Shown: in pieces, positions 24,374 through 32,602 of the stretch | Position numbering within the stretch: the first letter of the stretch is position 1 | How the letters are laid out: the number at the start of each line of letters is the position of its first letter | Source: Methanobacteriota archaeon | GTDB taxonomy: Archaea; Thermoplasmatota; Poseidoniia; Poseidoniales; Thalassarchaeaceae | DNA length: 45,476 nucleotides | Reading direction: 5' to 3' | Assembly (NCBI GenBank): GCA_014240285.1 | Contig: JAAZXI010000007.1 | Span: forward strand, 1-45,476 | Translations under genes and position numbers: made by a program | The notes under the pieces: generated by a model | The model's database searches: none | Told to the model about the DNA's origin: nothing | Seen by the model: only the letters and a program-made list of their open reading frames with translations

Positions 24374-25513
24374 TCAGCCGAAAGCAAGGCCGTGCTCCTT
24401 GCCTGCCCTGGATACTTTGTGTAGAAAGTTCTCGAATGGAATTCTGGCGTGCATCGAGCGGTTGAGCTGGGTGTCACAGTTGGCCAATGCCTCTAGCAGT
24501 TGCTCACGAAGAGGATCGGGGAGAGAGAGTCTGCGACCGACCAGAACATCGTGGAGTTGGTGGACCACGTCGTCGGAGTCCATCCCGTGGTCGTTCATCA
24601 TGCGGTCGATTTCGGCCAATGCCCCGGCCAGCACCTTCTTCTTGCGGCCGCCCCGGTTCTCCCACCTCCACTCGACCACTCTCCCCCTCAGAGCCAACTC
24701 CAGCAGGTGTCTGCCAGACTGCAGGGTGGTTGACTGGACTAGGGTGTGAACCGCCGAGCGATCGTGTGCGAGATCTCTCAGATGAAGCATCTCTAGTGTG
24801 AACAGGGCCTTCCTGAGATTGCCCTCAGAGATGTATGCAATGTCCTCTAGGACTCCGTCTGCGGTCTCCACACCCTCTGATTCGGCGATGGAGCGCATAG
24901 CAGACAGCATAATCCCACGCTCAGTCGGTGGAATCCGTATCATCTGGGTGCGAGAGCGCAGCGCGTCGATTATCCTTGATGGGGCTCTGGCCACGAGGAT
25001 GAATCTGGAGGCGTTTCCGACGGTCTCCATCATTCTGCGTAAATAGGCCTGTCTAATTGAGCCGAGATAGTCGGCGTCCTCAAGGACGATGAGGCGACTA
25101 ACCGGCAGGACACCAGAGGTGATTTCGATTTCGCGGCCAGCAGGGGCAATGTCGTTAGGCGAGCCGGTTGACATCGCTCTGTCGAATGCATCCAAACTGA
25201 GTCTTCCAGCTAGGGTGTCGCTCGAACCGGTACCACCAGGTCTGAGGAAGTCCTCGAATATGCCCATGGCGCCGCGTTGCCGGACGAGGTCCCGGGCCTG
25301 CAGCACGTGTGTCGTGGAGCGCCAGCCCCTTCCAAGGATCTGACGGGCGACCAATCGCCACGCTGCTGTCTTTCCCACACCCGCCGGGCCAGTTATCAGC
25401 AGGTGTGGCGGATCGGCCGAGAGGCTGGCTGAGAGTAGTGCCTGTCGCGACTTGTCAGGCATGGCCAATTGCTCGAAGGTTTGAGGAGAGTGGGAGTTCA
25501 GCCAGCCCGTCAC
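24374..25513 (-). CDS. Replication factor C small-subunit-like clamp loader ATPase (divergent)
   Basis: 379 residues of AAA+ clamp-loader type. Walker A is GPAGVGKT at 42-49. Walker B is LIVLEDADYL at about 141-150, which reads EDAD where most RFC subunits read DEAD. The sensor segment is SRFILVARAPSRIIDALRSR, with SRF in place of the canonical SRC. A helical C-terminal collar domain follows. It would load PCNA onto primed DNA as part of an RFC pentamer. The deviations suggest a second or paralogous small subunit, comparable to archaea with two small subunits, or an RFC-like accessory loader. It is downstream of the Rpo12-like gene with about 40 bases between. Confidence 0.82.
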   Translation of the reverse strand: MTGWLNSHSPQTFEQLAMPDKSRQALLSASLSADPPHLLITGPAGVGKTAAWRLVARQILGRGWRSTTHVLQARDLVRQRGAMGIFEDFLRPGGTGSSDTLAGRLSLDAFDRAMSTGSPNDIAPAGREIEITSGVLPVSRLIVLEDADYLGSIRQAYLRRMMETVGNASRFILVARAPSRIIDALRSRTQMIRIPPTERGIMLSAMRSIAESEGVETADGVLEDIAYISEGNLRKALFTLEMLHLRDLAHDRSAVHTLVQSTTLQSGRHLLELALRGRVVEWRWENRGGRKKKVLAGALAEIDRMMNDHGMDSDDVVHQLHDVLVGRRLSLPDPLREQLLEALANCDTQLNRSMHARIPFENFLHKVSRAGKEHGLAFG

Positions 25514-25553
25514 AAGAGGTCGTCGGATTGGCGGGCCTTGAAGACCGCGCTGT

Positions 25554-25853
25554 TCACTCGGCCTTCAGGGTCTTGTGGCGGCCTTCTTTGCGGGGCTTGA
25601 CGAAGATCCTGTATCCGCACTTACGGCAGGAGTGACCGGCAGAGCCGGCCTCGTTCCAGGTCAATGCGCCGCAGCGCAGGCACTTGTAACGAATCTCGAG
25701 TGGATCCATGGTCGATTCACAATGTGTGCACTTAGGCAGTTCGGAAGGGTTCCAACCCCTTCGGTCGGTGCGATTGCAGTTCCTGCACTTGTGGAGCACG
25801 AGACGTTCTGCTTCGGTGGACATCGAGCCGGCGACCTGCCGGACCTTCTTCAA
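25554..25853 (-). CDS. Zinc-ribbon protein with an Rpo12 (RpoP)-like C-terminus
   Basis: 99 residues with four Cys pairs: CRNC and CTHC form an N-terminal ribbon (about 23-45), and CLRC and CRKC form a second ribbon (about 58-79) followed by GYRIFVKPRKEGRHKTLKAE. The last 50 residues match archaeal RNA polymerase subunit P in length and in the CGYRI-K-R-P ending. Rpo12 is normally about 45-60 residues, so this is an N-terminally extended form unless translation starts at the internal ATG at 25709. Starts at TTG 25853 (AGAGGA upstream) or ATG 25823 keep the first ribbon. A general zinc-ribbon protein is the alternative. Confidence 0.75.
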   Translation of the reverse strand: MKKVRQVAGSMSTEAERLVLHKCRNCNRTDRRGWNPSELPKCTHCESTMDPLEIRYKCLRCGALTWNEAGSAGHSCRKCGYRIFVKPRKEGRHKTLKAE

Positions 25854-25866
25854 TCTGTCCTCTGCC

Positions 25867-26460
25867 TCACCGGGCCCTGCGGGCCCGTTCGCACACCCCT
25901 ACGAAATTCTCGAAAATCCTTGCGCCATACTCTGAGTCGTTTACTTCGGGGTGGAATTGAAGTCCAAATCGATCTCCAGATTCGTTCTGCATACCCTGCA
26001 CTCCGCAGGACTCGCTATGCGCGGTAATATCGAAGCCGGGGGGTACCTCTGTGACTTCGTCGTTGTGGCTTTCCCAGACCGTCTGCTCGTCTGGGGTTCC
26101 CTCAAAAAGTGTGCCCCCACCACCAACTAGAGAGATGGAAGCGGCGCCGAACTCAGGTTTTGGCGCCTCGGCAGCACTACCACCGTAGAAACCGGCCATG
26201 AACTGATGACCAGCGCATATTCCGAGTATGGGAATGTCCATGCCGAGGAAACCTCCACAATTGCCTAGTTCTCCGGTGAGACCTACGCGGGCTGCCCCCC
26301 CCGATAGGATGAGGCCATCCACAGGCCGGAGTTCCTCGACGGGTGTGTCGTTGGGAAGAATCTGGGTGTCAACACCTAGGTAGCGCAGCATGCGCCACTC
26401 ACGGTGAGTCCACTGGCCACCATTGTCAATGACATCAATGACGAGAGGATGCTCACCCAT
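25867..26460 (-). CDS. guaAA: GMP synthase glutamine amidotransferase subunit (GuaA subunit A)
   Basis: Class I glutamine amidotransferase that supplies ammonia to the separate GMP synthase ATP-pyrophosphatase subunit, as in archaea with a split GuaA. The 197 residues match the family. The nucleophile is C82 in LGICAGHQ, and H170/E172 in LQFHPEV complete the triad. ILSGGA and the ending IFENFVGVCE are typical of the GMP synthase branch. The synthetase subunit is not in the window. It heads a three-gene minus-strand set (guaAA, Rpo12-like, RFC-like) with short spacers. Confidence 0.92.
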   Translation of the reverse strand: MGEHPLVIDVIDNGGQWTHREWRMLRYLGVDTQILPNDTPVEELRPVDGLILSGGAARVGLTGELGNCGGFLGMDIPILGICAGHQFMAGFYGGSAAEAPKPEFGAASISLVGGGGTLFEGTPDEQTVWESHNDEVTEVPPGFDITAHSESCGVQGMQNESGDRFGLQFHPEVNDSEYGARIFENFVGVCERARRAR

Positions 26461-26538
26461 GTCGAACCCCAGTGGGGGCGGGTGATGAACAATACCCTAT
26501 CAAAGATTGAAAAAGAGTGGCCTTGTCGAAGGGGCTCT

Positions 26539-26614
26539 GCCCTGATGGTGTAGTGGCCTATCATGCAGCCCTGTCGAGGCTGCGACCCGGGTTCAAATCC
26601 CGGTCGGGGCGCCA
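26539..26614 (+). tRNA. tRNA-Asp(GUC)
   Basis: The acceptor stem GCCCTGA pairs with TCGGGGC (one T-G pair), followed by discriminator G and an encoded CCA. The anticodon stem CAGCC/GGCTG encloses loop CTGTCGA, giving anticodon GTC. The T-arm is CCGGGTTCAAATCCCGG. There is no intron. The gene ends 5 bases before the stop of the convergent 26620 gene. Confidence 0.96.
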
Positions 26615-26619
26615 CTTAT

Positions 26620-26949
26620 TCACTCAGTGTTCTCTTCCCACCAGTTGGCTTCTTGCTCGGGCTCCGGTTCTGGGTCTGATGGGGTTTCGGGCTGATGTTT
26701 CCAGCAGTAGTCAGTGGATCTGAATGACAGGGCGTGGCAGCCGTCGAACGAACAATTGCGAAGTGTGTTCCGGTTCTCAGTAAGTCGCTTACTCCGGTTG
26801 CCTGGCGGCGGTGGCGGCGGTGCTGAAGTGCTCAATTTGGTGGGTGGTTTTTGAGCGTTTTTCACAGCAGAATCGCCGCCTGCGAGTCCGGCGAATAGTG
26901 CATGGCACAGCCCGGAACAAATTAATTCCCCAATCAGATTGGCTATCAC
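26620..26949 (-). CDS. Small Cys/His-rich protein of unknown function
   Basis: 109 residues from a GTG start. A short hydrophobic N-terminus is followed by a linker with a run of six or seven prolines. A candidate zinc site follows (CSFDGCHAL, then DYCWKHQ, about residues 66-86), with three cysteines and two histidines. The C-terminus is acidic (PSDPEPEPEQEANWWEENTE). The ending ANWWEENTE resembles the EANWWDEES stretch of the YccA-like protein at 44132, though this may be chance. The family is unknown. The start is uncertain and the true protein may begin further in. Confidence 0.55.
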   Translation of the reverse strand: MIANLIGELICSGLCHALFAGLAGGDSAVKNAQKPPTKLSTSAPPPPPPGNRSKRLTENRNTLRNCSFDGCHALSFRSTDYCWKHQPETPSDPEPEPEQEANWWEENTE

Positions 26950-27000
26950 AATGGTTCATTGAAGAGGGCGAGATAAGTTTGTCTGCGGCATTGGGGTCAT

Positions 27001-28827
27001 TCATACCTCAAAGGAGCATTGTGGATATTGGGGGTGCATGGGTGGTAGGAAGAGATCTGTGCAGTCACGGTTGACTGTAGACAAGCCCAAGAGGCTTGAA
27101 GAATCGAGACTTAGGGTTACAGGCATCATGGATACTGGACTGGGAACATAATCCTCACCAGTTTGAGTGATAATCAGATTGATGGCATCACCGGAGGGAA
27201 TGATTACATCCATTCCAAAGAATTCCATTTTGGCGATAACCGTCTCTCCTGGGGTCAATATCTCTCCATCACCTCCTCCTTCATGGAACCTCAGGTCCAT
27301 CACAGCATGCCCTAAATGCATGCCACTACTTGCTTGGACCATTTCCACGAAGAGATGTCCGCTGCTTGCAAAGAGGGATATTGTGGCCTCGACGTGGAAA
27401 GTTGGAGTCCCAATAATGCGAGTTTCGGCATCGAACTCGGGGCACTCAACAATCAAACTGGAAGTCGATGTTATTGTGTTGCTTCCTCCTATCGAACATG
27501 AGTCCATATCGAAGTAAATCCACTCTTGATCAGGAGGAGGGTAGTTGGGTTCAACCCTCCATCCTCCCATGTTGTCTTGAACCTCAGCAATCAGTCTGGG
27601 TTGGGGTCCCTTGTCCTTGAGGTAGAAATTGAACCATTCTAGCATATCATCTGCCCAATCCCAACGCAGTGTATGCGGGAATGCCTCGGCTCCCCGACCA
27701 CTGTTCAGACCCTCATGACCGCTTTTGCGGTCAGGGTAATCGTGGCCCCATTGCCCGTAGAGGCCCTTGACATCAAAGCCAGCCTCAAGCATAGTATTGT
27801 GTACTGGGAAAGCCATGTGAGGGTCGACGTTCCAATCCTGCAGACCGTGGATGATGTACACAGAGCCGTTGTAATTCTGCAAAGCCCTGGTCAGGAAGTG
27901 GCGCTCTTCCCAGTAGTCACTGCCCGTCCACGCGAGATTGTCGCCGGTCAGATACGCCCCCACTCCTGCGTAATACCCCTCGAAATATCCTTCACAAGCA
28001 TTCTGGGCGTCCTCCAAATCGCCGTCCAAACCGAAGCTACCGTAGACGCCGTTGTGCATGATGGCTCCGCGCGCCTCCATGCTGCCATTGCGCCACATCA
28101 AGTCGTGGACGCCAATTAGTCCGGACATTGGCACTATGGTCTTCAGGTGGTCCGAACCCATCGCCGCTGCTTCCCATGGTGTAGAGCCGTCATACGATTT
28201 GCCAATCACCCCGACATTGCCGTTCGAGAAGGGCGCGTCTCCGAGATACTCCACAGCAGCATGTATTCCCTCTTGCTCATCCAGACCCATGAGATCCATG
28301 CAGTGATTTGACTCTCCGGTGCCAAATACTGACACCTGCGCGACTCCGAAACCATGTGGTACAAAGTTCTCTATTAGGAAACGACCGAGTCTGTCTGCTG
28401 GAGTCAAGGCATCAACGTCACCATCATCATAATACGGCCCAATCTCGGCAATTACAGGAACCTTGCACTCCTCAGGTAACTCTGCGGCGTCCATGTCACA
28501 CCCTTCGATAATAGGAAGCCACAGACCCATGTGGACTTCTGCGCCACCAGTGACTCCAGCACCACCATCACTCGCAGTAATTGCTGGTACTGGGACGAAG
28601 ATGGAGCGAACTGTGTCAATACCAAATGAGCCGTTCCATGAGACTCGGCTAAACACGTCGTCGTCCTGATAGTACTTGTTGGATCGATCCTCGACGTCCG
28701 GAAGCCAGTGCTCGTACTCTGGCTCTTCTTGTAATTCGTCATCGAAGCCAAAACAGCCCGTAAGAGTTGAAGAAAGTAAGATGAGGGTTAGGAAGGTGCA
28801 TCCAAAACGAGTTGCCACGCTATTCAC
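27001..28827 (-). CDS. Secreted lipoprotein, S15 (X-Pro dipeptidyl-peptidase/CocE-type) alpha/beta hydrolase
   Basis: 608 residues. The signal peptide has a lipobox (LSSTLTGC, C25), so the protein is exported and likely lipid-anchored. The hydrolase domain contains the nucleophile motif GKSYDG (S211), HGLQDWNVDP with acid D331, and WGHDYPD with H362 as candidate base. The C-terminal third is a jelly-roll-like beta domain (VEATISLFASSGHLFVEM), as in CocE/X-Pro peptidases. It probably cleaves proline-containing peptides or esters outside the cell, which fits protein scavenging. The GTG start at 28827 overlaps the trm5 stop by 8 bases, and a second GTG three codons later is equally possible. Confidence 0.87.
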   Translation of the reverse strand: MNSVATRFGCTFLTLILLSSTLTGCFGFDDELQEEPEYEHWLPDVEDRSNKYYQDDDVFSRVSWNGSFGIDTVRSIFVPVPAITASDGGAGVTGGAEVHMGLWLPIIEGCDMDAAELPEECKVPVIAEIGPYYDDGDVDALTPADRLGRFLIENFVPHGFGVAQVSVFGTGESNHCMDLMGLDEQEGIHAAVEYLGDAPFSNGNVGVIGKSYDGSTPWEAAAMGSDHLKTIVPMSGLIGVHDLMWRNGSMEARGAIMHNGVYGSFGLDGDLEDAQNACEGYFEGYYAGVGAYLTGDNLAWTGSDYWEERHFLTRALQNYNGSVYIIHGLQDWNVDPHMAFPVHNTMLEAGFDVKGLYGQWGHDYPDRKSGHEGLNSGRGAEAFPHTLRWDWADDMLEWFNFYLKDKGPQPRLIAEVQDNMGGWRVEPNYPPPDQEWIYFDMDSCSIGGSNTITSTSSLIVECPEFDAETRIIGTPTFHVEATISLFASSGHLFVEMVQASSGMHLGHAVMDLRFHEGGGDGEILTPGETVIAKMEFFGMDVIIPSGDAINLIITQTGEDYVPSPVSMMPVTLSLDSSSLLGLSTVNRDCTDLFLPPMHPQYPQCSFEV

Positions 28828-30013
28828 CCTCAGAAGTTGTGGCTATCCATGCCTGGAAGGAACAAAGTCGCAATGTGGAGCTGTAGTCACGCTTGATTCT
28901 CAACACAGGCTCAGGCGCGCCCTCTAGGCGATTGGGGAGTGCGGAGCGGATAGTGGCGTTAGTGGCGTCGATCTCTGATTCTGCTACTATCACCCTACCT
29001 CTGATTAAGCTCGGAGATCGAGTATCCAACAGAGGGATGAGCGAGGGGAGGAGTTCGACGGTTCGGTGGGGTAAGTTGGCCAGTAGTAAGTCCCAGTTAC
29101 CAGAGATTTGTGGATCCAAGGGTAGGGAAGTGGCGTCGGCCACCCCAACGAGTCTGTCAGGGTGAATCTGAGAGAGGGGGGTGGGATCACTAGGGTAGTC
29201 CCTGCGATCCCAGCGACGTAGGTTGTCGAATAGCATCTCGACGGCGTCGGGATTGAGGTCTGATGCGAGTGCTTCGCCCACCAAATCGGGTTCACCGAGA
29301 AGTGTGGCGAGGGCCGGACCGACGCCGCAGAACGGGTCGCATACGCGCAGTGGACGGTCGAGCAAGGAGCGCAGCTCCTTGGCGAGAGCCAGTGTCTCAA
29401 GCCTCTCCGACTGCAGCTTGGTGGAGAAGTACGCCCGAGAGGGGTCGCATAGTATGCTCTTTCCGGACTCTCTGACCATTACTGTGGTGCTAGTGATGTC
29501 CTCAGGAATATTCTCCAAGATTATCTCGTTTTCTCGCCGCGCGCCGATGGGAGTCAGGTCCCGGATTCTGAGTTCACCCAGCACCCCTCGGTCAGACAGG
29601 ACCAACCTGATGTGGGGGTGTGATTGTAGCTTGGCGGAGGCAATCTGCTGTGAGTAGGTGGCGACCTCGTCGTCCAACCTTACAATCATCATGTCGCCGA
29701 AGAACTCGTGCGAGGATGGCCATGCCTCGCCGTGGCGCTCGACTGTCTCCTCGCCAAGCAGTCCACTCAGATGTGTCCACCAGTCGCTGTCAACCCTCTC
29801 GTCAGGCTTACCCTCGTGTTCCACGATATCGAAGTCCGCTAGTCCATCGGGCAATGACAGCGGAGCACCGAAGTCCAGAGGAATAAGCCTAGATTTGCCG
29901 TCCTCAGCCGGGAACACATGCATGCTAGGAGCAAGTAGGTCATGCTCTCGAATCAGGCCTAATACCTGCTCCACATGACGATTGGGTACTGAGATATGGC
30001 GCATCACGTTCAT
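28820..30013 (-). CDS. trm5: Trm5/Tyw2-type tRNA (guanine-37) methyltransferase
   Basis: 397 residues. An N-terminal region of about 180 residues precedes the class I methyltransferase domain, which contains DPSRAYFSTKLQSERL, CDPFCGVGPALA (SAM binding), a DLNPDAVEMLFDNL acidic loop, and the catalytic-type LLANLPHRT motif. These are typical of the Trm5 family, which methylates N1 of G37 next to the anticodon. A Tyw2-like role (wybutosine aminocarboxypropyl transfer) is the main alternative. The frame is open from 30109, but that segment is antisense to dph5, so the ATG at 30013 (or 30004) is chosen. This leaves 28 bases to the divergent dph5 start. Confidence 0.87.
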   Translation of the reverse strand: MNVMRHISVPNRHVEQVLGLIREHDLLAPSMHVFPAEDGKSRLIPLDFGAPLSLPDGLADFDIVEHEGKPDERVDSDWWTHLSGLLGEETVERHGEAWPSSHEFFGDMMIVRLDDEVATYSQQIASAKLQSHPHIRLVLSDRGVLGELRIRDLTPIGARRENEIILENIPEDITSTTVMVRESGKSILCDPSRAYFSTKLQSERLETLALAKELRSLLDRPLRVCDPFCGVGPALATLLGEPDLVGEALASDLNPDAVEMLFDNLRRWDRRDYPSDPTPLSQIHPDRLVGVADATSLPLDPQISGNWDLLLANLPHRTVELLPSLIPLLDTRSPSLIRGRVIVAESEIDATNATIRSALPNRLEGAPEPVLRIKRDYSSTLRLCSFQAWIATTSEGE

Positions 30014-30041
30014 GATGGGCAGCAGGGCAGCCCGCTTCACC

Positions 30042-30857
30042 ATGACGGATGAAGATGCGGTGACCGGACTCTGGCTGATTGGTATTGGTCCGGGTGACCT
30101 CGACCACATGACCGAGCGGGCTAGGAGCGTTGCCAGAGAGTGCTCGAAGAGGTTTCTTGAGGGCTACACTGCGGTCCTACCCCCTAGTGAGGAAGAGCGA
30201 TTGGAATCAGTAGTTGGTAGTTGGGAGAGGTTGATGCGGGATGAGGTCGAGAAGCCCGACAAATTACTCGAGTTAGCACGCACGGGGCCAGTAGCACTTC
30301 TGATCGTCGGCGACCCCATGCAGGCGACCACGCACATCGATCTGGAGGAGCGTTGCGCTGAGAAAGGGATTGGTTTTCACGTGATTCCCGGGCTGTCTGC
30401 CACTACCCTTGCAGTTTCGCTATCCGGATTACAGTCATACAGGTTCGGCCGGCAGGTCACCATCCCGTTCTCGGTCGGAAAATATCTGCCGACATCCCCT
30501 CTGGAGATGATTTGCAGAAACAAGGATGCTGGGCTCCACACTCTGGTCCTTCTCGACCTCGATCCAACAGGAATGGGTGTGGAGAATCCCCGTCCGATGG
30601 TGCCTGGAGAGGCCGTGTCCCTGCTCGAGAGAATGGGTGAGCGAATCAAGAACTCTTCGAAAGCACTTGACCGACCCATCAAAGATTGGAGTGGGATGTT
30701 GCTGAGCGACCTCGGCACCGAGGAGGAAAGAGTTGTGTCAGGCACTCTGGGGGGGCTTTCGGAGATTGATGGGGGATACGTGCACGCGTTCATACTTCCA
30801 GCCGAGTTCAGTGGTATGGAGGAAGTTGCCTTCGAGCGCCGCAGGCTAACCCATTAG
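30042..30857 (+). CDS. dph5: Diphthine synthase
   Basis: Methylates the modified histidine of elongation factor 2 during diphthamide synthesis, using SAM. 271 residues with the tetrapyrrole-methylase fold: LWLIGIGPGD at the N-terminus, EGYTAVLPP (cf. EYYTSILP in the family), LLIVGDPMQATTHIDLEERC, GLSATTLAVSLSGLQSYRFGR and LVLLDLDP. The start ATG at 30042 leaves out an upstream 20 residues that are antisense to trm5. It is divergent from trm5 and may be followed in the same transcript by the 30902 gene. Diphthamide is restricted to archaea and eukaryotes, which supports an archaeal source. Confidence 0.93.
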   Translation: MTDEDAVTGLWLIGIGPGDLDHMTERARSVARECSKRFLEGYTAVLPPSEEERLESVVGSWERLMRDEVEKPDKLLELARTGPVALLIVGDPMQATTHIDLEERCAEKGIGFHVIPGLSATTLAVSLSGLQSYRFGRQVTIPFSVGKYLPTSPLEMICRNKDAGLHTLVLLDLDPTGMGVENPRPMVPGEAVSLLERMGERIKNSSKALDRPIKDWSGMLLSDLGTEEERVVSGTLGGLSEIDGGYVHAFILPAEFSGMEEVAFERRRLTH

Positions 30858-30901
30858 ACGACGGACTCAAACATGGGCTTTGCTTGGAGGGGGTGAGAGA
30901 G

Positions 30902-32602
30902 ATGGCGAAACCACCTGCTGAAGTTCGTTTCCCGGGTGACAGGAACCGCCGCAAGAAGATTCGTATGCGGGGGATAAAACTGGCCTCTAAGGAGATTCAG
31001 AACCGGCTGGACAGGAACCTCGAGGAGTTGATGGAAGACCCTGAAATCTTCGTGCCGGAGATAAGGGGGGAGGTTGATGGATCGTTCTTCTCGAAAGACA
31101 GGATGGCGAGAACTCTCAAGGAACTCTCTGTGGTGGCCTCAAAGCGCAGCGATCCTCGATGGCTGCGTAAGCGGATGACGAAGAAAGGTGGCGACCCGGT
31201 CTGTTGCGCGTTGGCTGGAAGTCTGCTTGCTGCATCAGAGGAAGATCGGACTACCGTCGCGGTGTTCAAGAATCCTCTGTTCGGGGTCGCCAGTTACATC
31301 CGCAGAGGCAGCGGCAAGCAGAGCCACCTCGCTGGAATCCAGAATCACACTCACCCGAAGATACGTCTTCTGGTCTGGGACGAACACGCCAAGGCAGGGC
31401 AGTGGTTCTTCTCATGGGACGGTGGCTTCGTATTCACGGGAAGCACTCCTTCCCCTCCAGCTGAATGGGTGGAGTGGAGCCTTGATAACGCCTCGATAGA
31501 ACTGAGTGGTGACGAGATTAGATGGAGCAGAGGCCTCAATGAACAGACAGTCGCTGATGGCGAACTAACTGAGGTTGGTTGGTTGCGTATGGAGTTCGGT
31601 GATGGCACTGTAGTAGGCCTGTCTCAGGCGGCTCTGGCGAAAACCGAAGAGCAGTTTGCCCAGAGCGTGGCGATGGGGATGATGCCGCCCCGCCTTAGCG
31701 ACGTGTCAAGCACTGAGTGGATGTGGAGACCACAGGGATGGCCCGAGGACAGGGGATTGCCAGAAGAGGGCATCGAGCGTCTCGAGGAGGTTTTGGGGGC
31801 TTGGCTCGGGTTGGCACTCGACGATTCTCTTCTAACGAGGTCCTGCCGAAGCAGCATACTGAACTCCATCTGCGATGGTTTTGTGGTCGGTACCCACTGG
31901 TTCTCAGAGGAAGCACGGGTTGATTTCCTAGAGCACATGACGGGGGCTGCAGAGGAGAGGGCTGCGTTGTCCTGCATCCTGGACTCGCTGGAAACCGGGA
32001 TTCACGTCAGGACTGATGGTGTTGTTCTCGAAATCGAGGACGACGTAGTCCGCTTTGAGGACTCGTCCTGCCACCCCAATCTTGTCGCGCTATGGCCTGA
32101 GCACGGCCTCACCATACTCGAGGGAATCTACGGGATGTCGGGGGAGGAAGCCGAGGATATTCTAAGCAAACAGGAGAAGCGTAAGCAGGGTTTCGGGGCA
32201 TTCCTTCGCGAACTTAGCGTCAGTAGGTCCACGGCAATGCGACTGGAGCGATTGCCATGGGAAGCCGGCTCTCTGCCTAGCCCGCTGAACTTTGCTGACA
32301 ATCTGATTAGGCAGGCCGTCGACAGTGGGGTTGCTTCCACCGTCTCCAAGGCCCGTAAAGGGAAGGGGTTGGAGATGGCTATGGGTTGGGCTTGGCTCAA
32401 TGTGCACGAAAGGACCGAGTCGGACGCCTGGCGCTTCGATGAGGCCAGTCGGGACAAGGGGGGCGATTGGGTCCCGGCCCTTCAGGCATTGTGGGATGCA
32501 GCCGAGGACCTGTTACTCAACGAGAACAAGGATGCGGTACAAGATTACGAAGCGGCGATGAAGTGGCTTTCCGAGACTAGTGGTTCAGGCCAGCTGCCCT
32601 AA
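30902..32602 (+). CDS. Large soluble protein of unknown function, downstream of dph5
   Basis: 566 residues, no signal peptide or membrane segment. A basic N-terminus (RNRRKKIRMRGIKL) leads into a coiled stretch (SKEIQNRLDRNLEELMED), which could bind nucleic acid or a ribosome surface. A mixed middle region rich in Trp (QWFFSWDGGFVF, PPAEWVEWSLD) and a helical C-terminal part follow. No family is recognised. GGAGGGGGTGAGAG precedes the ATG at 30902, so an upstream TTG at 30884 is unlikely to be used. The 44-base spacing from dph5 suggests co-transcription. It ends directly against the stop of the LysE gene. Confidence 0.75.
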   Translation: MAKPPAEVRFPGDRNRRKKIRMRGIKLASKEIQNRLDRNLEELMEDPEIFVPEIRGEVDGSFFSKDRMARTLKELSVVASKRSDPRWLRKRMTKKGGDPVCCALAGSLLAASEEDRTTVAVFKNPLFGVASYIRRGSGKQSHLAGIQNHTHPKIRLLVWDEHAKAGQWFFSWDGGFVFTGSTPSPPAEWVEWSLDNASIELSGDEIRWSRGLNEQTVADGELTEVGWLRMEFGDGTVVGLSQAALAKTEEQFAQSVAMGMMPPRLSDVSSTEWMWRPQGWPEDRGLPEEGIERLEEVLGAWLGLALDDSLLTRSCRSSILNSICDGFVVGTHWFSEEARVDFLEHMTGAAEERAALSCILDSLETGIHVRTDGVVLEIEDDVVRFEDSSCHPNLVALWPEHGLTILEGIYGMSGEEAEDILSKQEKRKQGFGAFLRELSVSRSTAMRLERLPWEAGSLPSPLNFADNLIRQAVDSGVASTVSKARKGKGLEMAMGWAWLNVHERTESDAWRFDEASRDKGGDWVPALQALWDAAEDLLLNENKDAVQDYEAAMKWLSETSGSGQLP

